This document shows, piece by piece, positions 8,861 through 18,337 of a DNA stretch of 64,000 nucleotides. Made by a program: the position numbers and the translations under genes. The stretch's first letter is position 1. Each line of letters opens with the position of its first letter. The notes under the pieces are model-generated. The model was given only the letters and a program-made list of their open reading frames with translations, did no database searches and was not told where the DNA came from. Source of the DNA: Streptomyces bambusae (GTDB lineage: Bacteria > Actinomycetota > Actinomycetes > Streptomycetales > Streptomycetaceae). The stretch lies in the NCBI RefSeq assembly GCF_020532645.1, contig NZ_JAJAUZ010000013.1, positions 1 through 64,000 on the forward strand, given 5' to 3'.

Positions 8861-9364
8861 ATGAAAATGACCGCGCGCGGAAGCATTGCGGCGCTCATGA
8901 CGTGTATGGCCACGGCCGTGGCAGCGTCGCCGGCCGCGGCCGACGGACATGTGCCGGTCGCGGTGCCCCTGGACGCCGTGGAGAGCGCCGTGGGCCTGCC
9001 CGCCCCGAAGATCGCGAGCGGGGTGCCGCTGCTGACGCCCGGTGCCATCGAGGGCCCGACGCACCACCAGGGCGAGCTGCTCCCCAACCCGCTGCTGCCG
9101 CCGGTCCCGCTGGCGGGGGAGCTGGCACCCACCCTGATCGGGTCCGAACTGCCCGGTGCCCTCAACAACGGCAAGCCGGACGAGGCGGACGTCACCTCGA
9201 CCCGCTCGCCGCTGCTCGCGCAGACCCCCGGCGCGGTCGTCGGCGCCCCGCTGAGCATGCCCGACGGCTCGCGCATGGGCCTGCCGGAACTGGTCACCCC
9301 CAAGCTGGGCGTGGTCGCCCCGGCGCTGCAGGGCGACCCGGGGGCGCTGCTGCGACTGCACTGA
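8861..9364 (+). CDS. Secreted protein of unknown function
   Basis: 167 aa from ATG 8861, starting with [20 protein letters not shown] and an ASPAAA-type signal peptidase I site near residue 27. The mature part is Pro/Leu/Gly-rich, low in Cys and charged residues, and has no recognisable catalytic motif; it reads like a small cell-wall-associated or extracellular protein. AGGA about 15 bases upstream is a weak ribosome binding site. ATG 8867 is an alternative start that would shorten the signal peptide. It is monocistronic between the pnkp terminator and the arginine deiminase gene. Confidence 0.65.
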   Translation: MKMTARGSIAALMTCMATAVAASPAAADGHVPVAVPLDAVESAVGLPAPKIASGVPLLTPGAIEGPTHHQGELLPNPLLPPVPLAGELAPTLIGSELPGALNNGKPDEADVTSTRSPLLAQTPGAVVGAPLSMPDGSRMGLPELVTPKLGVVAPALQGDPGALLRLH

Positions 9365-9414
9365 CCGTCAGCCGCCCTGCTCCCAAAGGCCGCCCGGTCT
9401 GCGACCGTGTACAC

Positions 9415-10644
9415 ATGGGATTCCATGTCGATTCCGAGACCGGGCGGCTTCGCCGCGTCATCCTCCACCGGCCCGACCTGGAGCTGAAGCGGCTCACGCC
9501 CAGCAACAAGGACGCCCTCCTCTTCGACGACGTGCTCTGGGTGCGCCGGGCCCGCCAGGAGCACGACGGGTTCGCGGACGTGCTGCGGGACCGCGGGGTG
9601 GAGGTGCACCTCTTCGGGGACCTGCTGCGCGAGGCGCTGGAGGTGCCGGAGGCCAGACACCTGGTCCTTGACCGGGTGTTCGACGAGAAGGAGTACGGGC
9701 CGCTGGCCACCGGGCACCTGCGCGCCGCGTTCGAGGACCTGCCCGCGGCCGACCTGGTGGACGCGCTGGTCGGCGGCATGACCAAGCGGGAGTACCTGGA
9801 GCGGTTCGAGGAGCCGGTGTCCGTGCGCTTCCACGCGCTGGAGCTCGACGGCTTCCTGCTCGGCCCGCTCCCCAACCACCTCTTCACCCGGGACACCTCC
9901 GCCTGGATCTACGACGGGGTGTCCATCAACGCGATGCGCTGGCCGGCCCGGCAGCGCGAGACGGTGCACTTCGAGGCCATCTACCGGCACCACCCGCTGT
10001 TCACCGCCTCCGGCGCCTTCCACTACTGGTCCCAGGGCCAGGCCGACTACCCCTCCACCATCGAGGGCGGCGACGTGCTGGTCATCGGGAACGGGGCGGT
10101 GCTGATCGGGATGAGCGAGCGCACCACCCCGCAGGCCGTGGAGATGCTGGCGCGCGGCCTGTTCGCCGCGGGATCGGCCCGGACGATCGTGGCCCTCGAC
10201 ATGCCGAAGCGGCGCGCGTTCATGCACCTGGACACGGTGATGACGATGGTCGACGGGGACACCTTCACCCAGTACGCGGGGCTCGGGATGCTCCGTTCGT
10301 ACACCATCGAGCCGGGGGCGGGCGAGGCCGAGCTGAAGGTGACCGACCACCCGCCGGAGCACATGCACCGGGCGATCGCCGCGGCCCTGGGCCTGGACGC
10401 GATCCGGGTGCTCACCGCCACCCAGGACGTGCACTCCGCCGAGCGGGAGCAGTGGGACGACGGGTGCAACGTGCTGGCCGTGGAGCCGGGTGTGGTCGTG
10501 GCCTACGAGCGGAACGTGACCACCAACACGCACCTGCGCAAGCAGGGCATCGAGGTGATCGAGATCCCGGGCAGCGAGCTGGGCCGGGGGCGGGGCGGGC
10601 CGCGCTGCATGAGCTGTCCCGTGGAGCGGGACGCGGTGGACTGA
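9415..10644 (+). CDS. arcA: Arginine deiminase
   Basis: 409 aa, standard length for the enzyme that hydrolyses arginine to citrulline and ammonia. The guanidino-modifying motifs are present: [20 protein letters not shown], a MHLDTVMTM segment, and the nucleophile C398 in PRCMSCP near the C-terminus. The first residues ([20 protein letters not shown]) match family N-termini. There is no obvious Shine-Dalgarno before ATG 9415, so translation may start on a short or leaderless mRNA. An ornithine carbamoyltransferase gene follows after 130 bases, but no carbamate kinase is nearby, so the energy-yielding third step must be encoded elsewhere or not be used. Confidence 0.92.
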   Translation: MGFHVDSETGRLRRVILHRPDLELKRLTPSNKDALLFDDVLWVRRARQEHDGFADVLRDRGVEVHLFGDLLREALEVPEARHLVLDRVFDEKEYGPLATGHLRAAFEDLPAADLVDALVGGMTKREYLERFEEPVSVRFHALELDGFLLGPLPNHLFTRDTSAWIYDGVSINAMRWPARQRETVHFEAIYRHHPLFTASGAFHYWSQGQADYPSTIEGGDVLVIGNGAVLIGMSERTTPQAVEMLARGLFAAGSARTIVALDMPKRRAFMHLDTVMTMVDGDTFTQYAGLGMLRSYTIEPGAGEAELKVTDHPPEHMHRAIAAALGLDAIRVLTATQDVHSAEREQWDDGCNVLAVEPGVVVAYERNVTTNTHLRKQGIEVIEIPGSELGRGRGGPRCMSCPVERDAVD

Positions 10645-10715
10645 GGCACGCTCGGAGGGGCGGCGGAAGAGGTGGGCCCGGTGGTGACCGCATGCCGGAA
10701 CCGGGCTGCATATCA

Positions 10716-10731
10716 ATACGACGATTCGTAT
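10716..10731. promoter_or_regulatory. Inverted repeat upstream of ornithine carbamoyltransferase (candidate operator)
   Basis: ATACGA-CGAT-TCGTAT is a perfect 6-bp inverted repeat inside a rare AT-rich patch (about 10709-10740) in the arcA-arcB gap. TACACT at 10731-10736 could be a -10 element. Position and composition suggest an operator, possibly for ArgR, but it does not closely fit the E. coli ARG box. Confidence 0.4.
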
Positions 10732-10774
10732 ACACTTCCAAAGTCCCCTGTCTGTGCGACCTAGGAGTGCCCTC

Positions 10775-11779
10775 ATGGCCCCCCACCTGGCCGGCCGCAG
10801 TTTCCTCAAGGAGCTCGACTTCACCGCCGCCGAGTTCCGCGGCCTGATCGAGCTGTCCGCCGCGCTCAAGGCGGCCAAGCGGGCCGGTGCGGAGGTCCCG
10901 AGGCTGCGCGGGAAGAACATCGCCCTGGTCTTCGAGAAGACCTCGACGCGCACCCGCTGCGCGTTCGAGGTGGCCGCCGCGGACCAGGGCGCGTCCACCA
11001 CCTACCTGGACCCCTCCGGCTCGCAGATCGGGCACAAGGAGTCGGTCAAGGACACCGCCCGGGTGCTCGGCCGGATGTTCGACGCGATCCAGTACCGCGG
11101 GGACCACCAGGACAGCGTCGAACAGCTCGCCGCCCATGCCGGCGTGCCGGTCTACAACGGGCTCACGGACGACTGGCACCCCACCCAGATGCTCGCCGAC
11201 CTGCTCACCATGACCGAGCACTGCACCAAGCCGCTGGAGCGCATCGCGTTCGCCTACCTCGGCGACGCGCGCTTCAACATGGGCAACTCCTACCTGGTCA
11301 CCGGCGCCCTGCTCGGCATGGACGTACGGATCGCCGCGCCGCGCTCGTACTGGCCGGCCGAGCAGGTCGTCGCGCGGGCCCGGGAGCTGGCGGCCGCCAG
11401 CGGGGCCCGGATCACCCTCACCGAGGACGTGTCCGAGGCGGTGGCCGGGGCGGACTTCGTCGCCACCGACGTCTGGGTGTCGATGGGGGAGCCGAAGGAG
11501 GTCTGGGACGAGCGGATCGCGGCACTGTCCCCGTACGCGGTCACCATGGACGTGCTGCGGGCCACCGGCAACCCGGACGTGAAGTTCCTGCACTGCCTGC
11601 CGGCGTACCACGACCTCGGGACGGCGGTGGCGCGGGAGATCCACGCGCGGCACGGGCTGGACTCGCTGGAGGTGACGGACGAGGTGTTCGAGTCCGCGCA
11701 CTCCGTGGTCTTCGACGAGGCGGAGAACCGGCTGCACACGATCAAGGCCGTACTGGTGGCCACGCTGTCGGCGGACTGA
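10775..11779 (+). CDS. arcB: Ornithine carbamoyltransferase
   Basis: 334 aa. It carries the carbamoyl-phosphate site STRTR at residues 57-61, the HPTQ motif, and the ornithine-binding HCLP at 273-276. The enzyme interconverts ornithine plus carbamoyl phosphate and citrulline. Being next to arginine deiminase suggests the catabolic direction (ArcB), although the sequence does not exclude an anabolic ArgF. ATG 10775 is chosen over an in-frame ATG 21 bases upstream because AGGAG lies 7 bases before it. An inverted repeat sits about 50 bases upstream. Confidence 0.9.
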   Translation: MAPHLAGRSFLKELDFTAAEFRGLIELSAALKAAKRAGAEVPRLRGKNIALVFEKTSTRTRCAFEVAAADQGASTTYLDPSGSQIGHKESVKDTARVLGRMFDAIQYRGDHQDSVEQLAAHAGVPVYNGLTDDWHPTQMLADLLTMTEHCTKPLERIAFAYLGDARFNMGNSYLVTGALLGMDVRIAAPRSYWPAEQVVARARELAAASGARITLTEDVSEAVAGADFVATDVWVSMGEPKEVWDERIAALSPYAVTMDVLRATGNPDVKFLHCLPAYHDLGTAVAREIHARHGLDSLEVTDEVFESAHSVVFDEAENRLHTIKAVLVATLSAD

Positions 11780-11839
11780 GCCCACGCGGCGTGTCGCGTT
11801 CCCATGACGACAGTCACAACAAGGTGATACGTTCGTCGG

Positions 11840-12667
11840 GTGAGCCCCTTCACCGGTTCCGCAGCCCGTACGGAACGGTGGCGCCACCTCCGGCTGAGCA
11901 GCCGGGACGGGGTCGCCACCGTCACCCTCGACCGTCCCGAGAAGCTGAACGCGCTCACCTTCGGCGCCTACGCCGACCTGCGCGATCTGCTGGCCGAACT
12001 GTCCCGCGAACGCTCCGTGCGCGCCCTCGTCCTCGGCGGCGAGGGGCGCGGCTTCTGCTCCGGCGGCGACGTGGACGAGATCATCGGTGCCACGCTCGCC
12101 ATGGACACGGCGCAACTCCTCGACTTCAACCGGATGACCGGGCAGGTCGTCCGGGCCCTGCGCGAATGCCCCTTCCCGGTGATCGCGGCCGTGCACGGGG
12201 TCGCCGCCGGGGCCGGGGCCGTGCTCGCGCTCGCCGCCGACTTCCGGATCGCCGACCCGTCCGCCCGGTTCGCCTTCCTCTTCACCCGGGTGGGCCTGTC
12301 CGGCGGCGACATGGGCGCGGCCTACCTGCTGCCCCGGGTCGTCGGCCTCGGCCACGCCACCCGGCTGCTGATGCTCGGCGAACCGGTACGCGCCGCCGAA
12401 GCCGAGCGGATCGGCCTGATCAGCGAACTCACCGACGAGGGCAAGGCCGACGCACGGGCCGCCGAGCTGGCCGCCCGGCTCGCCGACGGGCCCGCCCTCG
12501 CCCACGCCCAGACCAAGGCCCTGCTGACCGCCGAACTCGACATGCCGCTGGCCGCCAGCGTCGAACTCGACGCGGCCACCCAGGCGCTCCTGATGAACGG
12601 CGAGGACTACGCCGAGTTCCACGCCGCGTTCACGGCCAAACGGCCGCCGCAGTGGCGGGGGCGGTAG
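11840..12667 (+). CDS. Enoyl-CoA hydratase/isomerase family protein
   Basis: 275 aa crotonase-fold protein. The CoA and oxyanion-hole segment RGFCSGGD and the second oxyanion loop (GVAAGAGAVLALAADFRIAD) are clear, followed by VGLSGGDMGAAYLLPR. It would hydrate or hydrolytically open a CoA-bound ring or enoyl intermediate. The start is GTG 11840. It lies two bases before the start of the fused monooxygenase/reductase gene and is part of the same unit, so its natural substrate is probably the product of that enzyme. The exact step cannot be fixed from sequence. Confidence 0.85.
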   Translation: MSPFTGSAARTERWRHLRLSSRDGVATVTLDRPEKLNALTFGAYADLRDLLAELSRERSVRALVLGGEGRGFCSGGDVDEIIGATLAMDTAQLLDFNRMTGQVVRALRECPFPVIAAVHGVAAGAGAVLALAADFRIADPSARFAFLFTRVGLSGGDMGAAYLLPRVVGLGHATRLLMLGEPVRAAEAERIGLISELTDEGKADARAAELAARLADGPALAHAQTKALLTAELDMPLAASVELDAATQALLMNGEDYAEFHAAFTAKRPPQWRGR

Positions 12668-12669
12668 CC

Positions 12670-14934
12670 GTGCGGATCGCCGTCGCCGGCGGCGGACCCG
12701 GCGGACTGTACGCGGCGGCCCTCCTCAAACGGCTGGACCCGGACCGGCAGGTCACCGTGTGGGAGCGCAACAGCCCCGCCGACACGTTCGGATTCGGCGT
12801 GGTGCTCTCCGACGAGACGCTCGGCGGGATCGAACAGGCCGACCCGGCCGTCTTCGACGCCCTCCGCCGGGAGTTCGTCCGCTGGGACGACATCGACATC
12901 GTGCACCGCGGCCGGATCCTGACCTCCGGCGGCCACGGCTTCGCCGCCGTCGGCCGCCGCCGGCTCCTGGAGATCCTGCACGAGCGGTGCACCGCTCTCG
13001 GAGTGGAGCTCCGCACCCATTGCGAAGCACCCGACCCGGCCGCGCTCGCCGCCTCCCACGACCTGGTCGTCGCCGCCGACGGCGTCCACAGCCGCACCCG
13101 CGAGGTCTTCGCCGCCGCCTTCCGGCCGCGGATCGAGACCCACCGCTGCCGCTACATCTGGCTGGCCGCCGACTTCGCCCTCGACTCCTTCCGCTTCGAG
13201 ATCGCCGAAACCCCGCACGGGGTCATGCAGCTGCACGGCTACCCCTACTCCGCGGACTCCTCCACCGTCATCGTCGAAATGCGCGAAGAGGTCTGGCAGG
13301 CCTCCGGACTCGACCTGTGCGACGAGGCCGAATCCGCCGCCCGGTGCGCCAAGATCTTCGCCGAGACGCTGCGCGGCCGCCCGCTGCGCGGCAACAGCTC
13401 GGCCTGGACCGCCTTCCGCACGGTCGTCAACGAGCGCTGGGCGCACGGCAACACCGTGCTGCTCGGCGACGCCGCGCACACCGCCCACTTCTCCATCGGC
13501 TCCGGCACGAAACTCGCCGTCGAGGACGCCCTCGCCCTCGCCGCCTGCATCGAGGAGCAGCCGGACCTGCCGGCCGCCCTCGCCGCCTACGAGACCGAGC
13601 GCCGCCCCGTCGTCGAATCCACCCAGCGGGCCGCCGCCGCCAGCCTGCGCTGGTTCGAGGACCTCGCCGGGTACGTCGACCAGCCGCCCCGGCAGTTCGC
13701 CTTCAACCTGCTCACCCGCAGCCGCCGGGTCACCCACGGCAACCTGCGGCTGCGCGACCCGCGCTTCACCGGCCTGGTCGAACGGGACTTCGGCTGCCCC
13801 GACGGCACCCCGCCGATGTTCACCCCGTACCGGCTGCGCGGCCTCACCCTGCGCAACCGGGTCGTGGTCTCCCCGATGGACATGTACTCGGCCGTCGACG
13901 GCGTGCCCGGCGACTTCCACCTCGTGCACCTCGGCGCCCGCGCCCTCGGCGGGCCCGGGCTGGTGATGACCGAGATGGTGTGCGTCAGCCCCGAGGGCCG
14001 GATCACCCCCGGCTGCGCCGGGCTGTACACCGGGCAGCAGGCCGCCGCCTGGCGGCGGATCGTCGACTTCGTGCACACCTCCGCCGCCGGCACCGCCCTC
14101 GGCATCCAGCTCGGGCACGCCGGCCGCAAGGGCTCCACCCGGCGGATGTGGGAGGGCATGGACGACCCGCTGCCCGACGGCAACTGGCCGCTGGCCGCCG
14201 CCTCCCCGCTGCCCTACCGGCACGGCGTCAACCAGGTCCCGCACGAACTCACCGCCGACGAACTCCCGCTGATCCGAGAGCAGTTCGTCAACGCCGCCCG
14301 ACGGGCCGCGGTCTGCGGCTTCGACCTGCTCGAACTCCACTGCGCGCACGGCTACCTGCTGTCCGGCTTCCTCTCCCCGCTCACCAACCGGCGCACCGAC
14401 GCCTACGGCGGCCCGCTCGCCGGCCGGCTCCGCTTCCCGCTCGAAGTCTTCGACGCCGTACGGGAGGTGTGGCCGCAGGACCGCCCCATGACCGTCCGGA
14501 TCTCGGCCACCGACTGGGCCCCCGGCGGCACCGGCGCGGACGACGCCGTCGCCATCGCCCGGGCCTTCGCCGAACACGGCGCCGACGCCATCGACGTCTC
14601 CACCGGCCAGGTCGTGCCCGACGAGCGCCCCGAGTACGGACGCTCGTACCAGACCCCGTTCGCCGACCGGATCCGCAACACCGCGGGCGTCCCCGTCATC
14701 GCGGTCGGCGCCGTCTCCTCCTGGGACGACGTCAATTCGCTGCTCCTGGCCGGCCGTGCCGACCTCTGCGCGCTGGGCCGCCCGCACCTGTACGACCCGC
14801 ACTGGACCCTGCACGCGGCCGCCGAGCAGGAGTACACCGGACTGGCCGCCCCGTGGCCCGCCCCCTACCGGGCCGGCTCCCGCCGGCCCCCGACCGGCCG
14901 CACCGACGCCCCGAAACCGCGGCTCACCCTGTAG
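12670..14934 (+). CDS. Two-domain aryl-CoA monooxygenase/OYE-type reductase (2-aminobenzoyl-CoA monooxygenase/reductase-like)
   Basis: 754 aa from GTG 12670. Residues 1-375 form a class A FAD monooxygenase: VAGGGPGGLYAA Rossmann motif at the start, an SRT-type DGVHSRTR segment, and the second FAD motif GDAAHTAHF. Residues 383-735 form an old-yellow-enzyme (FMN) domain beginning FTPYRLRGLTLRNRVV, with HAGRKGS and the HCAHGYLLSGFLSP active-site block. This fusion is known from 2-aminobenzoyl-CoA monooxygenase/reductase of Azoarcus, which hydroxylates and then reduces the ring. Similar proteins are also called bifunctional salicylyl-CoA 5-hydroxylase/oxidoreductase. The neighbouring ligase, PaaX regulator, hydratase and dehydrogenase fit either aryl-CoA pathway. 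Confidence 0.87.
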   Translation: MRIAVAGGGPGGLYAAALLKRLDPDRQVTVWERNSPADTFGFGVVLSDETLGGIEQADPAVFDALRREFVRWDDIDIVHRGRILTSGGHGFAAVGRRRLLEILHERCTALGVELRTHCEAPDPAALAASHDLVVAADGVHSRTREVFAAAFRPRIETHRCRYIWLAADFALDSFRFEIAETPHGVMQLHGYPYSADSSTVIVEMREEVWQASGLDLCDEAESAARCAKIFAETLRGRPLRGNSSAWTAFRTVVNERWAHGNTVLLGDAAHTAHFSIGSGTKLAVEDALALAACIEEQPDLPAALAAYETERRPVVESTQRAAAASLRWFEDLAGYVDQPPRQFAFNLLTRSRRVTHGNLRLRDPRFTGLVERDFGCPDGTPPMFTPYRLRGLTLRNRVVVSPMDMYSAVDGVPGDFHLVHLGARALGGPGLVMTEMVCVSPEGRITPGCAGLYTGQQAAAWRRIVDFVHTSAAGTALGIQLGHAGRKGSTRRMWEGMDDPLPDGNWPLAAASPLPYRHGVNQVPHELTADELPLIREQFVNAARRAAVCGFDLLELHCAHGYLLSGFLSPLTNRRTDAYGGPLAGRLRFPLEVFDAVREVWPQDRPMTVRISATDWAPGGTGADDAVAIARAFAEHGADAIDVSTGQVVPDERPEYGRSYQTPFADRIRNTAGVPVIAVGAVSSWDDVNSLLLAGRADLCALGRPHLYDPHWTLHAAAEQEYTGLAAPWPAPYRAGSRRPPTGRTDAPKPRLTL

Positions 14935-14951
14935 ACCCGCCAGGACCTTTC

Positions 14952-15788
14952 CTACGCCAGCACGTACAGCCGGTCCTCCACCGGGCGGTAGCCGATGCGC
15001 AGGTAGATGCCGTTGCTCGTCGGGTTCGAGAGGTCCGTGAACAGCAGCACCTCCGTGCCGCCGGCCCGCTGAGCCGCCACCGTCGCAGCGGCCGTCGCCC
15101 CGGCCGCGTACCCGCGGCCGCGCAGCTCCGGCGGGGTGTAGACGGGCGCGATCCGGCTGGTGCCCTGCACCGGCCGGGACCAGCCGGCCATCGACACCGG
15201 CACACCCCCGTCCTCCCACAGCAGCAGCCCGCCGAACGACATCCGGTCCAGGACCGCGGTGTCGGGGACCGGAGCCGGCTGGCCGGTGTCGCGGCTGAAC
15301 GCGTCGTACCACTCCCGCACCAGCGGCAGGTCGTCCGGGGTCGCCGGGCGGGCCGCACCGGACGGCGCCGGGTCCGGCGGCACCAGGGTCTCCAGCCGGT
15401 ACAGCCGCAGCTCCTCGGCCACCTTCGTCGGCCGCCCGCAGGCCGCCGCCAACGCCTGCGCATCGGCCCGCCGCGCGTTGAAGCCGCCCGCCCCCGCCAC
15501 CCGGGCGTCGGTGGCGAACGCGGCCCCCAGCGCGGCCACCGCGGCCGCCGGCAGCGTGCTCAGCATCAGCGGGTACGGAGGCGTGCACACCAGCGCCCCG
15601 GCCACCGTGCCGTCCGGTTCCCGCCACCAGCCGAAGAAGGGGGTGCCCGCGCCGAAGGCCTGCGGGCCCCGCCGGGTCAGGCCGTCGACGACCGTCAGCA
15701 TCATGGTGTGGGAATCGGGCCGGGCGGCGACGAACGCGTCCGTCGCCGCCCGGTACTCCGCCATGTCCTCAGTGAATGTCCACGTCAT
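14952..15788 (-). CDS. GNAT-family N-acetyltransferase
   Basis: 278 aa. The C-terminal half holds the GNAT acetyl-CoA site (VYTPPELRGRGYAAGATAAA, with the RGxGxA/G-type pyrophosphate loop) and a family-like tail segment NPTSNGIYLRIGYRPVED. The N-terminal half is a degenerate second acetyltransferase-like domain. The acceptor is unknown. ATG 15788 has no clear ribosome binding site, so the start is uncertain. It converges on the monooxygenase gene with 17 bases between the stops and may be cotranscribed with the PaaX gene upstream on the same strand. Confidence 0.78.
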   Translation of the reverse strand: MTWTFTEDMAEYRAATDAFVAARPDSHTMMLTVVDGLTRRGPQAFGAGTPFFGWWREPDGTVAGALVCTPPYPLMLSTLPAAAVAALGAAFATDARVAGAGGFNARRADAQALAAACGRPTKVAEELRLYRLETLVPPDPAPSGAARPATPDDLPLVREWYDAFSRDTGQPAPVPDTAVLDRMSFGGLLLWEDGGVPVSMAGWSRPVQGTSRIAPVYTPPELRGRGYAAGATAAATVAAQRAGGTEVLLFTDLSNPTSNGIYLRIGYRPVEDRLYVLA

Positions 15789-15894
15789 GGGACATGATGA
15801 CCGGATCCCGCACCCGCCTGCACCGGATTTCGGCCACACGTACGACAGTTGACCGACCGGGGGACGACGGCCGGCCGGTGGTACGACGGGCGGC

Positions 15895-16728
15895 TCAGCC
15901 CGCCACGAACGCCGCGCCCGGGTCCCGCAGCCGCTCGTGCAGCTCCGCGAAGACCGCGGCCGCCCGCTCGCCCGGCCAGTCCGAGGGCAGCAGCTCCGTC
16001 GGCAGTCCCGGATCGGCGTACGGCAGCCGCCGCCAGGAGTCCAGCGCCAGCAGGTAGTCCCGGTACGCCTGCGCCGCCGCGGCCTGCGGGTCGCCCGGCC
16101 CGCCCGCCTGCCAGCCGCGCAGCACCGGCTCGTGCCGGTCGAGGAACTCCTCGTGCTGCTTCGCGATCGCCGCCAGGTCCCACCACCGCGACACGGCCTC
16201 CGCGGTCGGGGCGAACCCCAGGTGCGCGCCGCGGAACAGGTCCACGTACCCGCCCAGGTGCAGCCGGTCCAGCGTGTGCCGGGTCTCCTCGTACAGCCGG
16301 GCGGGCGCGATCCACACGCCGGGCGCCGCCGTGCCGAAGCCGAGGCGGGCCAGCCGGGACCGCAGCAGGTGCCGCTTGTGCCGCTCCTGCTCGGGCACCG
16401 AGAACACGGCGAGCAGCCACTCGGCGCCCGCCGGGCCGTCCGGGTCCGCGCCGCCCGGGGCCCGGTAGATCCGCCGGTCGCCGTCCGCGAGCAGCTCGCG
16501 GGCCTCCTCCGACAGCGCGTACGCCGCCGCCCCGTCCGCCGCCTTCGCGGGCACCAGGAAGCCGCGGCGTTTGAGCCGCGACACCGACGAGCGGACGGAG
16601 GGCGCGTCGACGCCCGCGGCACCCAGCAGCCGGATCAGGGCGGCCACCGGGACCGGGCCCTGCTCCGGCCGCCCGTAGGCGCCGTAGAACGTGACGATCA
16701 GGGATCGCGGGGTGTGCTGCTCGGCCAC
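15895..16728 (-). CDS. PaaX-family transcriptional regulator
   Basis: 277 aa from GTG 16728. It has the PaaX layout: an N-terminal winged helix (LIVTFYGAYGRPEQGPVPVAAL, then APSVRSSVSRLKRRGFL as the recognition helix and wing) and a C-terminal effector domain with the AAPGVWIAP and DLFRGAHLGF segments. PaaX proteins repress aromatic catabolic genes and are released by an aryl-CoA ester. Only four bases separate it from the stop of the upstream aryl-CoA ligase gene, so ligase and regulator form one unit. The ligand is likely the CoA ester made by the ligase; this is inference. Confidence 0.87.
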   Translation of the reverse strand: MAEQHTPRSLIVTFYGAYGRPEQGPVPVAALIRLLGAAGVDAPSVRSSVSRLKRRGFLVPAKAADGAAAYALSEEARELLADGDRRIYRAPGGADPDGPAGAEWLLAVFSVPEQERHKRHLLRSRLARLGFGTAAPGVWIAPARLYEETRHTLDRLHLGGYVDLFRGAHLGFAPTAEAVSRWWDLAAIAKQHEEFLDRHEPVLRGWQAGGPGDPQAAAAQAYRDYLLALDSWRRLPYADPGLPTELLPSDWPGERAAAVFAELHERLRDPGAAFVAG

Positions 16729-16732
16729 GTGA

Positions 16733-18337
16733 TCACTGTAGATCGCGCAGCCGGAAGCGCTGAAGCTTTCCGGTTCCGGTCCGCGGCAGCTCGGGCAGGA
16801 AGACGAACGCCCGCGGGCACTTGTGCGGTGCCAGCTCGGCCTTCATGAAGGCCCGCAGCTCCTCCGCGCCCGCCGCGGCGCCTTCGCGCAGCACCGCGTA
16901 CGCCACCACCGCCTGCCCGCGCCGCTCGTCGGGCCGCCCCACCACCGCCGCCTCCAGCACGTCGGGGTGGCGCAGCAGGGCCTCCTCGACCTCGGGGCCC
17001 GCGATGTTGTACCCGGCCGAGATGATCATGTCGTCGGCGCGGGCCACGTACCGGAAGTACCCGTCCGGCTCCCGCACGTACGTGTCCCCGGTGAGGTTCC
17101 AGCCGTCCCGTACGTACTCCCGCTGCCGGGGGTCCGCCAGGTAGCGGCAGCCGACCGGGCCGCGGACGGCCAGCAGCCCGGGCTCGCCGTCCGGGACCGG
17201 CTTGCCCTCCGGGTCCACCACCCGGGCCTGCCAGCCGGGCACCGGCAGCCCGGTGGTGCCGGGCCTGATGTCCCCGTCGGCGGCCGAGATGAAGATGTGC
17301 AGCAGCTCGGTGGCGCCGATGCCGTTGATGATCCGCAGCCCGGTCCGCTCGTACCAGGCCTCCCAGGTGGCGGCCGGCAGGTTCTCGCCCGCGGACACGC
17401 AGCGGCGCAGCGCGCCCAGGTCGTGCCCGTCGAGCTCGTCGAGCATCGTCCGGTACGCCGTCGGCGCCGTGAACAGCACCGACACCCGGTGCTCCGCCAG
17501 CGCCGGCAGCAGCTGCCGGGGCCCGGCCTGCGGCAGCAGCAGCGCCGAGGCGCCGGCCCGCAGCGGGAACACCACCAGCCCGCCCAGCCCGAACGTGAAG
17601 CCCAGCGGCGGGCTGCCCGCGAACACGTCGTCGGGCTCCGGCCGCAGCACCTGCCGCGAGAAGGTGTCCGCGACGGCCAGCACGTCCCGGTGGAAGTGCA
17701 TGCAGCCCTTGGGCCGCCCGGTGGTGCCCGAGGTGAAGGCGATCAGCGCCACGTCGTCCGCCGCGGTGTCCACGGCCGCGAAGGGGCCCGGCTGCCGTTC
17801 GGCGCGCCGCAGCAGGTCGTCCGGGCCGGTCCCGCCGTACGGGACGATGCGCAGCCCCGGCACGGCGGCCCGCTCCAGGTCCTCCTGCACCGACGCGTGG
17901 CACAGCGCATGGCCGACCTGCGCGATCTCGCAGACCGTGGCCAGCTCCCGGGAGCGCTGCTGGGGCAGCACGGTGACGGCCACCGCGCCGGCCTTCACCA
18001 CCGCCAGCCAGCAGGCCGCCAGCCACGGGCCGGTGGGCCCGCGCAGCAGCACCCGGTTGCCCGGCGCCACCCCCAGGTCGGCGGTCAGCACCCGGGCGAT
18101 GCGGTCCACCCGGTCCTGCAGTTCGCCGTACGACCAGACGCCGCCGTCGGCGGTGCGGAAGGCCGGGCGGTCCGGCCCGAGCCGGGCCACCGTCGCGTCC
18201 AGCAGCTCGGCGGCGCAGTTGAGGCGGTCCGGATAGGCGAGTCCGGGCAGCTGGAAGAGCAGTTCGGGCCAGTCCTCCACGGCGGGCAGATGGTCGCGCG
18301 CGAAGGTGTCGGTGTGAGCGGAAGGCGTGAACTCCAA
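16733..18337 (-). CDS. Benzoate/anthranilate-type aryl-CoA ligase
   Basis: 534 aa AMP-forming acyl-CoA synthetase. The P-loop motif FTSGTTGRPKG, the substrate and AMP motif GIGATELLHIF, the hinge region ARADDMIISAGYNI and the C-terminal PRTGTGKLQRF lysine motif are all present. It groups by look with benzoate- and 2-aminobenzoate-CoA ligases (PPLGFTFGLGG) rather than fatty-acyl synthetases. The start codon is TTG 18337 with AAGGGGG upstream; no earlier ATG/GTG fits the family. It would activate the aromatic acid for the monooxygenase, upstream of the divergent acyl-CoA dehydrogenase. Confidence 0.88.
   Translation of the reverse strand: MEFTPSAHTDTFARDHLPAVEDWPELLFQLPGLAYPDRLNCAAELLDATVARLGPDRPAFRTADGGVWSYGELQDRVDRIARVLTADLGVAPGNRVLLRGPTGPWLAACWLAVVKAGAVAVTVLPQQRSRELATVCEIAQVGHALCHASVQEDLERAAVPGLRIVPYGGTGPDDLLRRAERQPGPFAAVDTAADDVALIAFTSGTTGRPKGCMHFHRDVLAVADTFSRQVLRPEPDDVFAGSPPLGFTFGLGGLVVFPLRAGASALLLPQAGPRQLLPALAEHRVSVLFTAPTAYRTMLDELDGHDLGALRRCVSAGENLPAATWEAWYERTGLRIINGIGATELLHIFISAADGDIRPGTTGLPVPGWQARVVDPEGKPVPDGEPGLLAVRGPVGCRYLADPRQREYVRDGWNLTGDTYVREPDGYFRYVARADDMIISAGYNIAGPEVEEALLRHPDVLEAAVVGRPDERRGQAVVAYAVLREGAAAGAEELRAFMKAELAPHKCPRAFVFLPELPRTGTGKLQRFRLRDLQ

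Noticed and set aside
9391..9417. Leaderless promoter directly before arginine deiminase
   Set aside because: No convincing -10/-35 pair at the right distance was found, so only the lack of a Shine-Dalgarno is stated.
6043..11001. Very long open frame on the minus strand (over 1600 codons) opposite hen1, pnkp and arcA
   Set aside because: It is a by-product of GC-rich codon bias; it shows no known domain, is rich in Gly/Ala/His repeats, and overlaps strongly supported genes on the other strand.
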